The translations under genes and the position numbers were made by a program. The notes beneath the pieces were generated by a model, which worked only from the letters and a program-made list of their open reading frames with translations, made no database searches and had not been told where the DNA came from. Shown one piece after another: positions 18,297 through 26,515 of a stretch of 64,000 bases of DNA (position 1 is the first letter of the stretch; every line of letters begins with the position of its first letter). This stretch comes from Ahrensia sp. (GTDB lineage: Bacteria; Pseudomonadota; Alphaproteobacteria; Rhizobiales; Rhizobiaceae), in the NCBI GenBank assembly GCA_002698425.1, contig NZXU01000096.1, forward strand, positions 61,829 through 125,828. The letters are read 5' to 3'.

Positions 18297-18409
18297 TGCG
18301 GCTATCTGCCGCGCCCGCCCGTCTTCCGCAAGCGGGAACTGCGGCAATCCTGTGCGCAACGTCTCACAACGGGAGACTCACGCCGCCGCCGCGAGCGCCC
18401 GTCGTCGAA

Positions 18410-18462
18410 CCGGATGCAGTTGCTCGCCTCGGCGTTCAGGTCTCATCTCCGCGTGCATCCGG
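18410..18462. repeat. Separated 9-bp inverted repeat
   Basis: CCGGATGCA (18410-18418) and TGCATCCGG (18454-18462) are perfect complements separated by 35 bases, directly after the DUF1428 stop codon on the minus strand. It could fold into a long-loop hairpin. No function is supported beyond its position. Confidence 0.4.
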
Positions 18463-18464
18463 CG

Positions 18465-18818
18465 TCAGGAACTGGCGATCTTCTCGAAGCCGCCGAAGAT
18501 CATGCGCTTGCCGTCGAAAGGCATCTCGCCGAGCCGCTCGAAAACCGAGGGATCGTCCTCGAACGCCTTCCAGCCGGCGTCGCGCGCTTCCTTCGAGGGC
18601 CATTCGACCCAGGAGAAGACGACGACCTCGTCTTCCGTCTTCTTCACGGCCATCGGAAACGACGTGACCTCGCCGTCGGGCACCGTCTCGCCCCAGCAGT
18701 CGACAACGGATGTCGCGCCCAGGCTCTTGAAAACCTCCGCCGCGCGTTTCGCGTAGTCGAGATATGCTTGCTTGCCATTCGCCGGCGCCGCAGCGACCAT
18801 GCCATCCACGTAAGTCAT
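18465..18818 (-). CDS. DUF1428 family protein (YbaA-like)
   Basis: This 117-aa protein starts MTYVDGMVAAAP and contains YLDYAKRAAEVFKSLGA, VVDCWGETVPDGEVTSF, VVFSWVEWPSKEARDAGW and DGKRMIFGGFE, an exact layout for DUF1428, a dimeric alpha-beta barrel-like fold of unknown function. The true start is ATG 18818; the upstream extension to 18881 is not conserved. It appears to be monocistronic. Confidence 0.92.
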   Translation of the reverse strand: MTYVDGMVAAAPANGKQAYLDYAKRAAEVFKSLGATSVVDCWGETVPDGEVTSFPMAVKKTEDEVVVFSWVEWPSKEARDAGWKAFEDDPSVFERLGEMPFDGKRMIFGGFEKIASS

Positions 18819-19085
18819 GAAGTCCTTCCTGTCCCATCGCCTTCGAGCCCGCGAAAATCGAGCGTCCAGGGCGTCTCGCATGTGTCGGTGAATATCGCGA
18901 ACCGCTCGGGCCCACGGGGCGGATCCTTTCGAAAAGGAGGCGTACGGCGCGAGTCACGCCATGCGTCGGCGGCAAGGTAGCTTCTAAAAAGATTGATATC
19001 AACGTAATTATGAAGGCAAGGCCGATCCCGTTTGACAGCCGCCCTTGCGCCTGCCATTAGCGCCCCACATTTTCAGGACATGACA

Positions 19086-20672
19086 ATGGCCGAAACCCTT
19101 CAGGACGCCGTCGCGCGCCGCCGCACTTTCGCGATCATCGCCCACCCGGATGCGGGCAAGACCACGCTGACCGAAAAGCTCCTGCTATTCGGCGGCGCGA
19201 TCCAGCTCGCCGGCGAGGTCAAGGCCAAGAAGGATCGCATCCAGACACGCTCAGACTGGATGAAGATCGAGCGCGAACGCGGCATCTCGGTCGTCACATC
19301 GGTGATGACCTTCGAATATGACGGTAATGTCTTCAACATCCTCGACACGCCCGGCCACGAGGACTTCGCCGACGACACATATCGCACGCTCACCGCGGTC
19401 GACGCCGCGGTCATGGTCATCGACGCCGCCAAGGGCATCGAGCCGCGCACGCTGAAGCTGTTCGAAGTGTGCCGTATGCGCGACATCCCGATCATCACCT
19501 TCATCAACAAGATGGACCGCGAGAGCCGCGACCCCTTCGAGATCCTCGACGAGGTCGAGGAGAAGCTGGCGCTCGACACCGCTCCGGTCACTTGGCCCGT
19601 CGGCCGCTCGAAGACATTCTGCGGCGCCTACAATCTGGCTGCCAACACCTTCCGCGGCAGCGACTCGCAGGTCGAGGCGACGCCGGTCAACGGCCCGCAG
19701 GCCGTCGCCGACCGCCTGCCCGAAAACGAGCGCGAAACCTTCGTCGATGAGCTGGAGCTGGCCCGCGAAGCCTGCCGGCCCTTCGACCGGCAATCCTTCC
19801 TCGAAGGTCACCTGACCCCGGTCTTCTTCGGCTCTGCGCTGCGCAATTTCGGCGTCCGCGATCTCATCAATGCGCTCGGCGCTTTCGCGCCGCCGCCGCG
19901 CGACCAGGAAGCGGATTCGCGCACGGTCCATGCCTCGGAAGACAAGATGACGGCCTTCGTCTTCAAGATCCAGGCGAACATGGACCCGAACCACCGCGAC
20001 CGCATCGCCTTCGCCCGCATCTGTTCCGGCAAGCTCGAGCGCGGCATGAAGGCGAGGCTTTCGCGCACCGGCAAGCAACTGGGCCTCACCGCGCCGCAAT
20101 TCTTCTTCGCTTCCCAGCGCCAGATCGCCGACACGGCCTATGCGGGCGACGTCGTCGGGATCCCCAACCACGGCACGCTGCGCATCGGCGACACGCTGAC
20201 AGAGGGCGAGCCTCTGGTCTTCCACGGCGTCCCGAACTTCGCCCCGGAAATCCTGCGCCGCGTCCGCCTTGGCGACGCGATGAAGGCCAAGAAGCTGAAG
20301 GAAGCCCTGCAGCAGATGGCGGAGGAGGGCGTCGTCCAGCTCTTTGTTCCCGAAGACGGTTCGCCGGCCATTGTCGGCGTCGTCGGCGCGCTGCAGCTCG
20401 ATGTGCTGAAGGAACGGCTGAAACAGGAATATGGCCTGCCGGTCGATTTCGAGGCGGCGCGTTTCAATGTCTGTCGCTGGATCTCGCATGACGACCGCGC
20501 CCAACTCGAAGCCTTCATGACCAAACAGCGCTCCGCCATCGCCCGCGATCTCGACGGCGATCCGGTCTTTCTCGCCGAGAACGCCTTCTCGCTGAACTAC
20601 GAGGCCGACCGTGCGCCGGGCATGGTCTTCAAGGAAATCAAGGATTACCAGGTCCGCGCCAAGGCGGCCTGA
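19086..20672 (+). CDS. prfC: Peptide chain release factor 3
   Basis: RF3 is a translational GTPase that removes RF1 or RF2 from the ribosome after termination. The 528-aa product has G1 AHPDAGKTTLTEKLL, G2 region RGISVVTSVM, G3 DTPGHEDFADDTYR and G4 NKMDRE, followed by the EF-Tu-like domain II and the RF3 C-terminal domain. ATG 19086 follows AGGA at 9 bases; the ATG at 19080 is too close to it. It converges with the ATP-grasp gene, 3 bases apart. Confidence 0.96.
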   Translation: MAETLQDAVARRRTFAIIAHPDAGKTTLTEKLLLFGGAIQLAGEVKAKKDRIQTRSDWMKIERERGISVVTSVMTFEYDGNVFNILDTPGHEDFADDTYRTLTAVDAAVMVIDAAKGIEPRTLKLFEVCRMRDIPIITFINKMDRESRDPFEILDEVEEKLALDTAPVTWPVGRSKTFCGAYNLAANTFRGSDSQVEATPVNGPQAVADRLPENERETFVDELELAREACRPFDRQSFLEGHLTPVFFGSALRNFGVRDLINALGAFAPPPRDQEADSRTVHASEDKMTAFVFKIQANMDPNHRDRIAFARICSGKLERGMKARLSRTGKQLGLTAPQFFFASQRQIADTAYAGDVVGIPNHGTLRIGDTLTEGEPLVFHGVPNFAPEILRRVRLGDAMKAKKLKEALQQMAEEGVVQLFVPEDGSPAIVGVVGALQLDVLKERLKQEYGLPVDFEAARFNVCRWISHDDRAQLEAFMTKQRSAIARDLDGDPVFLAENAFSLNYEADRAPGMVFKEIKDYQVRAKAA

Positions 20673-20675
20673 CGC

Positions 20676-21629
20676 TCAGGGCATCTTCAGGAAGAAGCCC
20701 GCCCGGAAGCGCAGGCGGGAGAACCATGTCTTGTCGTGGCGCAGCCGCACCGTCCTGTCCTCGCCGTCAAGGGCGGCGATGGCGTCGATGACCGCCTGCA
20801 GGCTCTCCTGCGAAGCTCGCAGGAAGTCCGCATGCCGGTCCGGCAGGCGCGTGCCGATCTTCGGATTGGTGTTGATCTCGTAGATCGCGATCGTTCCGTC
20901 GTCATCGCCGTAATCGGCCCGGCCGTAATCGATCCGGGCGATCTCGAAAGCGCGTTTCAGCGTTTCGGCATCGGGGTTGGCGCGCATCCACTCGGCCAGC
21001 GCGTCGAACTCCTCATCGCTTGTCAGCCCGGGCGTCCCGTATTTGACGAAAGGGCTGTCCTCGCCCACCGGATTGCCGGCAATAAACGTGTCGCCGATCC
21101 GGTAGACCGTCCGGCGCTGATAGATAGTGTCGCGAACTGGCGTGTTGGCGAACTCGATGACCAGCAGGTTGCGAAGCGAAACACCGTCGGCCTCGATCCG
21201 CTCGAGGGTTCGTTCCAGCTCCGCCTGGTCGGGGATCAGGAAATCGAAATCCTGCCCGTGATCCGTTTCGCTTTTGACGAACACGGGAAACCGCTGCGGC
21301 GCCGGCCGCGGGATGGCGCGGTAGGCGCGAAACCGGTTCAATCCTGCCGCGCGGAGGTGGTGAAGCAGATCGTATCGCTGCCGGGCCCTGGCAGGGTCGT
21401 TCAGCACCCGGATGCCGGCGTCGCGAAACTGCCGGAAAAGTGCGCCCGCGGCGGCCAGCTCGTAATGCCGCAAGCGGTCGAAATCGGTGAAGACCACGCA
21501 GGCCGCGCGGACGGTCGACTGCCGGAAAAGCCAGTCATAGGTGACGACCCGCGCCGGGCGGCCCTTTGCCAGGCGCAGCGCCTCGTTAAGCGTGTAGGTG
21601 TGATCTGAGGTCGTTACGAAGAAGATCAT
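20676..21629 (-). CDS. ATP-grasp-like ligase, candidate peptide-modifying enzyme
   Basis: This 317-aa protein has a RimK/glutathione-synthase-like layout: an N-terminal preATP-grasp region, FPVFVKS with candidate ATP-binding Lys119, a mid-region VIEFANTPVRD, and a C-terminal RADYG followed by IAIYEINTNPKI at 248-258, where Glu251 and Asn253 resemble the Mg-binding pair. No exact family was recognised. It is transcribed away from the first repeat peptide, with a 117-base shared gap. It could form an amide or ester bond on the peptides (as graspetide ligases do) or be an unrelated ligase; context supports the first weakly. Confidence 0.55.
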   Translation of the reverse strand: MIFFVTTSDHTYTLNEALRLAKGRPARVVTYDWLFRQSTVRAACVVFTDFDRLRHYELAAAGALFRQFRDAGIRVLNDPARARQRYDLLHHLRAAGLNRFRAYRAIPRPAPQRFPVFVKSETDHGQDFDFLIPDQAELERTLERIEADGVSLRNLLVIEFANTPVRDTIYQRRTVYRIGDTFIAGNPVGEDSPFVKYGTPGLTSDEEFDALAEWMRANPDAETLKRAFEIARIDYGRADYGDDDGTIAIYEINTNPKIGTRLPDRHADFLRASQESLQAVIDAIAALDGEDRTVRLRHDKTWFSRLRFRAGFFLKMP

Positions 21630-21746
21630 GTCACGCCAGTATCGCTGAAAGTGTACCGCGACATCTATTTCCCATGGCTCAATTGATTTCGGACGTATCG
21701 TTGAGTAAGGTAATTTGCAATTTGAAAATCACCGGAGCGGTTCACC

Positions 21747-22052
21747 ATGGCGCAGGAAATCAAGCTTGATATGACCAAACTCCTCGGCAAGGCCTCCAAA
21801 GGCGTGACCATGGCCGGGGGCGAAAAGCCGAAGATCCGGGTTGAACTGGACACCTCGCGCCTTCTTGGCATTGCAGGCCGTGGAGTTTCAATGGCCGGCC
21901 CGGTCAAGCCGGCTGCCGTCAAGCCCGTGGCGGTAAAACCGTCCCCGCCCGTTTCGCTGGATGCGGCCAGGCTGCTCGGCAATGACAGCAACGGAGTTCG
22001 CATGGTCGGCAACATCAAGCCGGACGCGACACGGCCCGCGGGTAAGTCCTGA
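21747..22052 (+). CDS. Repeat peptide A, candidate RiPP precursor (three units)
   Basis: This 101-aa basic peptide has three 22-residue units at residues 7-28, 34-55 and 71-92. Each unit has Asp at position 2, LLG at 6-8, GV at 13-14, Met-(Ala/Val)-Gly at 16-18 and Lys-Pro at 21-22. A Lys/Pro/Val-rich spacer (56-70) separates units 2 and 3. There is no signal peptide or membrane segment. ATG 21747 follows GGAG. A 39-aa peptide downstream carries a fourth unit. The gene precedes an HExxH enzyme by 48 bases. The multi-unit design suits a RiPP precursor with several cores or recognition sites; this is inference. Confidence 0.65.
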   Translation: MAQEIKLDMTKLLGKASKGVTMAGGEKPKIRVELDTSRLLGIAGRGVSMAGPVKPAAVKPVAVKPSPPVSLDAARLLGNDSNGVRMVGNIKPDATRPAGKS

Positions 22053-22100
22053 CCCGAACGCCTTCGCAATTCGGGATCGGTCCGAGTTCCTGAGCGTCCC

Positions 22101-23123
22101 ATGAACGCCTTCTTTCCCAGTGCCGAAAATGGCAGCCGGGCACGCCGGCAGATACAGGACCGACTCGCCGAGAGTATCGGCCACGTTCTCGAACAATGTC
22201 GCGGCAAGGTGCCCTTCGACGAGGCGTCCGGCGAAAACCTGCTCGATATCCTGAGATCGGATCGGGCGGTGAGCCCGGAGATCTTCAGCGCATATTTCCG
22301 CGCTGTGCGGGCGATCATGGATCACGGCGACGAGCCCTGGGACGCCAGCCGCACCCGGATCGAGGCGGCGCTGAAGACATTGCTCGCGGGGCCGTTCATT
22401 GCCGACAACGGTGTGTCGATCCGCCCGTTGTCCCCGGCATATTTCGACGCCGAGGCCGAGCGGGAACTGCGCGACAACTTCGTTTCGGAATCGCTGCTGG
22501 ACGAACAGATCGTCACGGTGGACGACGCGGCGGCCGATGAACTCGCTCAGACCGTCGGCCACGCCGTGGGGCTGATCCGCGAGCATGCCCCGGACACTTT
22601 CTCGGAGTTGGAACGCTGCGTCAGCGAGATCGTGCCCGCCAGCGGGCGCAATTCCGCCGATGGTATGGAATTCGGCGGTTGCAGCAGCCTCGAACGGTGG
22701 GGATCGATCCTCATCAATTCCAGCGCGCAGCCGACCACGGTCGTCCTGTGCGAATCGATTATCCACGAGGGCGCGCACAACGTCCTGTTCGGCACCTCGC
22801 CGGTCGAGTTTCATATCAGAAACGGACCGGACGAATTACGCAAATCGCCCTTGCGGGTGGATCCGCGTCCCCTCGACGGCATCTATCATGCGACCTTCGT
22901 GCTCGCGCGCATGTGTTATGGCATGCGCGAATTTTCCGCCTCGCCGACGCTGGATCCAGCCCTCCGCGCCGAAGCGCGCAAGCGTGCCGACGAGGCGTTG
23001 AATCTGTTCTGGGACGGTTATGCCGTCCTCGACGAACATGCCGACTATACGGATGACGGTCGCGCGATCATGACGGCCGCGCATGATTACATGGCCGGAC
23101 TGGCGGCGTCGGAGCCGGCCTGA
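22101..23123 (+). CDS. aKG-HExxH-type peptide beta-hydroxylase-like protein A
   Basis: This 340-aa soluble protein has HEGAH at 222-226, CSSLERWGSILIN at 194-206, and VDPRPLDGIYHATFVLAR at 253-270 with His263 as a likely third metal ligand. This layout matches the HEXXH-motif proteins now called aKG-HExxH peptide beta-hydroxylases, Fe(II)/2-oxoglutarate enzymes that act on RiPP precursors, rather than zinc proteases. It follows repeat peptide A, and a second copy lies downstream. The start ATG 22101 aligns with the paralogue's N-terminus. The substrate is inferred from adjacency. Confidence 0.7.
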   Translation: MNAFFPSAENGSRARRQIQDRLAESIGHVLEQCRGKVPFDEASGENLLDILRSDRAVSPEIFSAYFRAVRAIMDHGDEPWDASRTRIEAALKTLLAGPFIADNGVSIRPLSPAYFDAEAERELRDNFVSESLLDEQIVTVDDAAADELAQTVGHAVGLIREHAPDTFSELERCVSEIVPASGRNSADGMEFGGCSSLERWGSILINSSAQPTTVVLCESIIHEGAHNVLFGTSPVEFHIRNGPDELRKSPLRVDPRPLDGIYHATFVLARMCYGMREFSASPTLDPALRAEARKRADEALNLFWDGYAVLDEHADYTDDGRAIMTAAHDYMAGLAASEPA

Positions 23124-23226
23124 AGATTTTCGGCAGTGCCCGGCCGGTCAAGTTTGCGAATGAGGGCTTTTCTGCTAGTTTGTCGCGGAATCGGAACGCT
23201 GTTTCCGGCACAAAAGGGACTGTGAG

Positions 23227-23346
23227 ATGACGAAGAAAATCCTTGTCGATACTTCCAAACTGCTGGGTAACAACAGCAAAGGCGTACGCATGGCGGGAAT
23301 CGCCAAACCGAAGCTGGTCAAGCCGGCTCCTTCCGACAAGAAATAA
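23227..23346 (+). CDS. Repeat peptide B, 39 aa, candidate RiPP precursor (one unit)
   Basis: This short gene reads MTKKILVDTSKLLG and continues with NNSKGVRMAG, then a Lys/Pro-rich tail ending PSDKK. Residues 7-28 align with the three units of repeat peptide A (Asp8, LLG at 12-14, GV at 19-20, MAG at 22-24, KP at 27-28). ATG 23227 follows AAGGGA at workable spacing. It lies between the two HExxH genes, 103 bases after the first and 73 before the second. The conservation of the unit across two genes is the main proof that it is translated. Confidence 0.7.
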   Translation: MTKKILVDTSKLLGNNSKGVRMAGIAKPKLVKPAPSDKK

Positions 23347-23419
23347 GGCTGCGAAGCGGACCTCGCCCCGAGCGGCTAGGTCCGGAGCAGCGGCGACGAC
23401 GCGCCGGCGGCCGATTGCC

Positions 23420-24430
23420 TTGGACAACCTGTTTCTTCCCGGCCGCGACAGCGGATGCGCGGCGCGCAGGCGCATTCAGGCGCGTCTTGCCGTCAGCATT
23501 GATCATATTTGCGAACAGTCTCGCGGGCATATCCCCTTCGACGAGAAGGCCGCCCGGGCGCTGGTCGATCTTCTGAACTCGCCCGGACGTGTCCGGCCTG
23601 CGGTCTTCGGCGACTACTTCTCCCTTTTTGGCGCGCTTCAGGCGCCGCACCAGGTCGAAGAAGCGGTCGGGAAGGCGCTTGACCGGTTGCTGGAGGGGCC
23701 GTTCGAGGCGGGCGCTGAAATCGCCATCCGGCCGCTGCTGCCCTCGTCTTTCACGCTAGCAGAGGAAGCCAGGCTGCGCGACCAGTTCGTTTCCGAATCT
23801 CTTGCCGCGCAACAGATAGGCCGGCTGGACGAAGCGGCGGCCGAGCGCCAGGTCGAACGCGTCCGGGACGCGCTCGCGCTGATCGCCGAACACGCGCCGC
23901 ATTCTCATGCGGAAATGGATCGGGTGATCGCGGAAATCGTGCTCGCGCACGATCCCACAGGCGAGGACGAGACCGAGCTGGCGGCTTGCAGCAGCCTCGA
24001 ACGCTGGGGCTCGATGCTGATCAATACCGATGCGCTGGAATCTCCCCTGCTTCTCGCCGAAGCCTTGATGCACGAGGCCGCGCATAGCTATCTCTATGGC
24101 GCGTCGCCGGTGGATTTTCACGTGCGCAATCCGGTCGGGGAGCTCTACAAGTCGCCCTTGCGGGCGGACCCGCGGCCCATCGACGGCATATATCACGCGA
24201 CATTCGTTCTCGCCCGCACCTGTTTCTCGATGAACGAATTCGCTGCGTCGGAAACGCTTGATCCGGAGATGAGACGGGACGCCCGTGACCGGGCCGGGCA
24301 ATGCCGCCGTCTGTTCGAGGAAGGCTATGCCGTCCTCGACCGGCATGCCGACTATACGCAGGAGGGCCGGGCGATCATGGCCGCCGCGCACGACTATATG
24401 GCGAGCCTCCGGACTTTGGCCCCGGTCTGA
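23420..24430 (+). CDS. aKG-HExxH-type peptide beta-hydroxylase-like protein B
   Basis: This paralogue of the preceding enzyme is 336 aa from a TTG start at 23420, chosen because LDNLFLPGRDSGCAARR aligns with the N-terminus of protein A; there is no good ATG, and the frame upstream overlaps repeat peptide B. It has HEAAH at 218-222, CSSLERWGSMLIN at 190-202, and ADPRPIDGIYHATFVLAR with His259. Conserved C-terminal blocks GYAVLD-HADYT and AAHDYMA are shared with A. It presumably acts on the same 22-residue units. Confidence 0.7.
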   Translation: MDNLFLPGRDSGCAARRRIQARLAVSIDHICEQSRGHIPFDEKAARALVDLLNSPGRVRPAVFGDYFSLFGALQAPHQVEEAVGKALDRLLEGPFEAGAEIAIRPLLPSSFTLAEEARLRDQFVSESLAAQQIGRLDEAAAERQVERVRDALALIAEHAPHSHAEMDRVIAEIVLAHDPTGEDETELAACSSLERWGSMLINTDALESPLLLAEALMHEAAHSYLYGASPVDFHVRNPVGELYKSPLRADPRPIDGIYHATFVLARTCFSMNEFAASETLDPEMRRDARDRAGQCRRLFEEGYAVLDRHADYTQEGRAIMAAAHDYMASLRTLAPV

Positions 24431-24574
24431 AAAAGCCTTTCCGGGGCCTCTGCGCCAATCTGCCGCGCGGGTGGAAAAAATATTTCCGTTTTTTCCGCGG
24501 GCTTGGAACACTATCTGACGCCTGTACCCGCCATTCGCGTTATCACGCTTTCAAACCAATAGCAGGAGTATGAA

Positions 24575-25228
24575 ATGAGCCTCCGTATCAACGATGTCGT
24601 TCCGGATTTCACTGCCGAGACGACCGAGGGCACCATCAATTTTCATGAGTGGATCGGCGATTCCTACGCCATCCTGTTTTCTCACCCGAAGGATTTCACC
24701 CCTGTCTGCACCACCGAGTTCGGCGCTGTGGCCCGGCTCGATGACGAGTGGACAAAGCGCAACACCAAGGTGATCGGCATCTCGGTCGATGACGTCGCCG
24801 ACCACATGAAGTGGAAGAGCGATATCGAAACCTATGCCGGCCTGCCGGCGAAGTTCCCGATCATCGACGACAAGAGCCTCAAGGTCGCCAAGCTCTATGA
24901 CATGCTGCCGGCGGAAGCCTATCTGCCGGATGGCCGTACCGCCAACGACACGGCGGCCGTGCGGTCCGTCTTCCTCATCGGCCCGGACAAGAAGCTGCGC
25001 CTGTCGATGACTTACCCGATGTCGGTCGGCCGCAACTTCGCCGAAGTGCTGCGCGCGCTCGACGCCGTTCGCGCCACCGACGGCGTGCCGATCGCAACGC
25101 CCGCCGACTGGAAGCCGGGTGAAGACGTTATCGTCGCCCTCTCGCTCAATGACGAGCAGGCGAAGGAGAAATTCGGCGAGATCGATGCGATCCTGCCCTA
25201 TCTCCGCAAGACCAAGCAGCCGGCCTGA
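24575..25228 (+). CDS. 1-Cys peroxiredoxin (Prx6 family)
   Basis: This 217-aa enzyme reduces peroxides. SHPKDFTPVCTTEFG carries the peroxidatic Cys at about residue 47, with Thr and Arg support, and the long C-terminal domain (LRALDAVRATDGVPIATPADWKPGEDVIV in two parts) is that of Prx6-type enzymes. No resolving Cys is seen in the usual 2-Cys position. ATG 24575 follows AGGAG. A strong terminator follows. It is transcribed in the same direction as the repeat-peptide locus but has a 144-base gap, so it is probably separate. Confidence 0.95.
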   Translation: MSLRINDVVPDFTAETTEGTINFHEWIGDSYAILFSHPKDFTPVCTTEFGAVARLDDEWTKRNTKVIGISVDDVADHMKWKSDIETYAGLPAKFPIIDDKSLKVAKLYDMLPAEAYLPDGRTANDTAAVRSVFLIGPDKKLRLSMTYPMSVGRNFAEVLRALDAVRATDGVPIATPADWKPGEDVIVALSLNDEQAKEKFGEIDAILPYLRKTKQPA

Positions 25229-25253
25229 TCCGCGCGCATCGCACGAAAACCTG

Positions 25254-25282
25254 AACCGGCGGCCCTTGTCCGCCGGTTTTTT
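25254..25282 (+). terminator. Rho-independent terminator
   Basis: AACCGGCGG (25254-25262) and CCGCCGGTT (25270-25278) form a 9-bp stem with loop CCCTTGT, followed by a run of six T (25277-25282). This is a textbook intrinsic terminator for the peroxiredoxin gene. Confidence 0.92.
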
Positions 25283-25326
25283 CATGCGCCTCTGGCGGTT
25301 TGCCTGTTTCCGGCTAAAGAGACAGG

Positions 25327-26511
25327 ATGAATCCTCGCCGCTTCGATGTCATCGTTCTGGGAGCCGGCGCCGCCGGCCTGTTCTGCGCGATCGAGGCCGG
25401 ACGGCGCGGCCGTTCGGTGCTGGTTGTAGATCACGCCAAGGCGCCGGGCGAAAAGATCCGCATCTCCGGCGGCGGCCGCTGCAACTTCACCAATGTCTTT
25501 GCTTCGCCGGCAAACTACCTTTCGGAAAATCCGCATTTCTGCGTGTCGGCGTTGAAACGGTTCACCGCGGCGGATTTCATCGCGCGGGTCGAGGCGCATG
25601 GCATTGCCTGGCACGAAAAGATGCTGGGCCAGCTCTTTTGCGACGGCTCGGCCATGCAGATCGTCAGGATGCTGGCCGACGATCTCGCGGAAACCGGCGC
25701 CCTGCTGGAACTGTCGACAATGGTGGAGGATATCACCCGTACCGATACGGGTTTCGATATCCGCCTCTCCTCCGGTCCGGTCCGTTGTTCCTCGCTCGTG
25801 GTCGCGACCGGCGGCAAATCGATCCCGAAAATGGGGGCCACCGGTTTTGCCTATCGCATCGCAGAACAGTTCGGCCTGGCGGTAACGGAAACGCGCCCTG
25901 GTCTCGTGCCTTTGACATTCGAGCCGAACATGCTGGCCCGGATCAAGCCTCTGGCCGGTGTCGCCACGCCGGCGCGCGTCAGCCACGGGAAGACCGCTTT
26001 CAATGACGCGTTGCTGTTCACGCATCGCGGCCTGTCCGGCCCCTCGATCCTGCAGATTTCGAGCTTCTGGCGCGAGGGCGACGAGATCGGCCTCGATCTC
26101 GCGCCGGGTTCCGATGTCTTCGCGGAACTGCGCGAGGCGCGCCAGTCGGCGGGGCGGCAGGAGGCGCAAACGATCCTTGCCCGCCGGCTGCCGAAGGCGC
26201 TCGCGCAATTCCTGTGTTCCGAGGCGGCGGTCGGCGGTCCCCTCGCGGAGCTGAACGACAAGGCGCTTCGCCGCCTCGCGGACCGGGTCCATCGATGGCA
26301 GGTCAAGCCGTCCGGCTCTGAGGGATATCGCACGGCGGAAGTCACGCTGGGCGGGATCGGCACCGCCGGCCTCGACCAGAAGACCATGGCCGCGAAATCG
26401 GTACCGGGCCTCTATTTCATCGGCGAGGCCGTCGATGTCACCGGCTGGCTCGGCGGCTACAATTTCCAGTGGGCCTGGTCGTCCGGCTGGGCGGCGGGAC
26501 AGGCGGTCTAA
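25327..26511 (+). CDS. BaiN/HI0933-family flavoprotein
   Basis: This 394-aa NAD(P)/FAD-dependent oxidoreductase has FDVIVLGAGAAGLFCAIEAGRRG at the N-terminus (Rossmann, in a run of family residues), KIRISGGGRCNFTNV, and C-terminal GLYFIGEAVDVTGWLGGYNFQWAWSSGW, a diagnostic C-terminal block. Some members reduce bile acid double bonds; in alphaproteobacteria the physiological substrate is unknown. It converges with the next gene, 4 bases apart. Confidence 0.92.
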   Translation: MNPRRFDVIVLGAGAAGLFCAIEAGRRGRSVLVVDHAKAPGEKIRISGGGRCNFTNVFASPANYLSENPHFCVSALKRFTAADFIARVEAHGIAWHEKMLGQLFCDGSAMQIVRMLADDLAETGALLELSTMVEDITRTDTGFDIRLSSGPVRCSSLVVATGGKSIPKMGATGFAYRIAEQFGLAVTETRPGLVPLTFEPNMLARIKPLAGVATPARVSHGKTAFNDALLFTHRGLSGPSILQISSFWREGDEIGLDLAPGSDVFAELREARQSAGRQEAQTILARRLPKALAQFLCSEAAVGGPLAELNDKALRRLADRVHRWQVKPSGSEGYRTAEVTLGGIGTAGLDQKTMAAKSVPGLYFIGEAVDVTGWLGGYNFQWAWSSGWAAGQAV

Positions 26512-26515
26512 CCCC

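Noticed and set aside
23243..23419. An N-terminal extension of HExxH protein B
   Set aside because: It overlaps repeat peptide B in another frame, is rich in Arg and Ser, and does not align with protein A; the start is placed at TTG 23420.
22101..24430. HExxH proteins as zinc metalloproteases
   Set aside because: They lack signal peptides and protease family features. The DPRP-x-DGIYH block and adjacency to repeat peptides fit the aKG-HExxH hydroxylase group better, though metal and activity are untested.
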